Source: Pseudoalteromonas sp. GCY
GTDB lineage: Bacteria; Pseudomonadota; Gammaproteobacteria; Enterobacterales; Alteromonadaceae
Direction of reading: 5' to 3'
Length of the DNA stretch: 64,000 bases
Assembly: GCF_016695175.1 (NCBI RefSeq)
Contig: NZ_CP068023.1
Location: forward strand, 546,501 to 610,500
Under the pieces are notes generated by a model. The model was not told the DNA's origin, searched no databases, and was given only the letters and a program-made list of their open reading frames with translations. Positions 63,894-64,000 of the stretch are shown here, piece by piece. How positions within the stretch are numbered: the first letter of the stretch is position 1; each line of letters begins with the position of its first letter. The translations under genes were made by a program, and so were the position numbers.

Positions 63894-64000
63894 ATGGAAG
63901 CTGTTTGGAAATGGGTTAATGAGAACTCAGATTTAATCTTACACTATGTGCTTCAAGGCGTTATAGCACTAATAATTTTCTTCGTTGGCTTAAAACTAGC
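63894..64000 (+). CDS. MscS-like mechanosensitive channel (N-terminal part)
   Basis: The first 35 codons are visible; the gene continues beyond the window. The sequence MEAVWKWVNENSDLILHYVL followed by QGVIALIIFFVGLKLA fits the short periplasmic N-terminus and first membrane helix of small-conductance MscS proteins. A strong GGGGG ribosome-binding site precedes the ATG. Identity rests on a short N-terminus only. Confidence 0.6.
   Translation, partial: MEAVWKWVNENSDLILHYVLQGVIALIIFFVGLKL

Overview
The window reads as chromosomal DNA of a marine gammaproteobacterium of the order Alteromonadales, most likely Pseudoalteromonas. This rests on the gammaproteobacterial division and cell-wall (dcw) cluster running from mraZ to lpxC, on a hexosaminidase/NagP pair carrying NagR-type operators, on a TonB-dependent receptor for phosphonate scavenging, and on several GTAGG-headed REP-type repeat arrays. 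The assignment comes from gene content only; no database was searched.

Layout. 1-5.7 kb: the end of a glycerophosphodiester phosphodiesterase gene, an EamA permease, a DesK/DesR-like two-component pair and a hybrid histidine kinase. 5.7-9.0 kb: rnr and rlmB. 9.0-9.6 kb: REP array A. 9.6-13.9 kb: yjjG, yjjX, prkB, a secreted beta-propeller protein and galE. 14.1-27.3 kb: a 2-aminoethylphosphonate (AEP) utilisation locus. phnW lies on the plus strand. A GntR regulator, an HD protein, an FAD oxidoreductase, phnX, an MFS transporter and a TonB receptor lie on the minus strand. The locus is split at 15.2-19.45 kb by REP array B, an IS3-type relic and a small integrase-led island. 27.5-33.7 kb: a CPA1 antiporter, a lipoprotein alkaline phosphatase and a GGDEF-EAL protein. 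34-51.6 kb: mraZ-rsmH-ftsL-ftsI-murE-murF-mraY-murD-ftsW-murG-murC-ddlB-ftsQ-ftsA-ftsZ-lpxC. 51.7-55.8 kb: a DciA-like gene, secA and mutT. 56.1-62.6 kb: an M13 peptidase, a GH20 hexosaminidase and nagP. 62.7-64 kb: REP array C, tRNA-His and the start of an mscS-like gene.

How the genes work together. The AEP locus appears to be controlled at two levels. Pho-box-like 11-bp-phased repeats lie before phnW, the GntR gene and, more weakly, the TonB receptor. GTNTANAC-type palindromes of the HutC/GntR kind lie before phnW, the receptor and the MFS-phnX operon. The alkaline phosphatase downstream has its own Pho-box-like repeats, so 14-30.5 kb looks like a phosphate-scavenging neighbourhood. The hexosaminidase and NagP share a near-identical palindrome and form a GlcNAc/chitin-oligomer module.

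The least explained part is the 15.4-19.45 kb island. It holds a four-gene minus-strand operon: a tyrosine recombinase, a two-helix membrane coiled-coil protein, a DUF1643 protein and an unknown helical protein. It also holds a Fur-box-covered promoter reading towards a tiny interrupted ORF, and is bounded by an imperfect 16-bp direct repeat. The three REP arrays show unusual internal periodicities, described in the findings.
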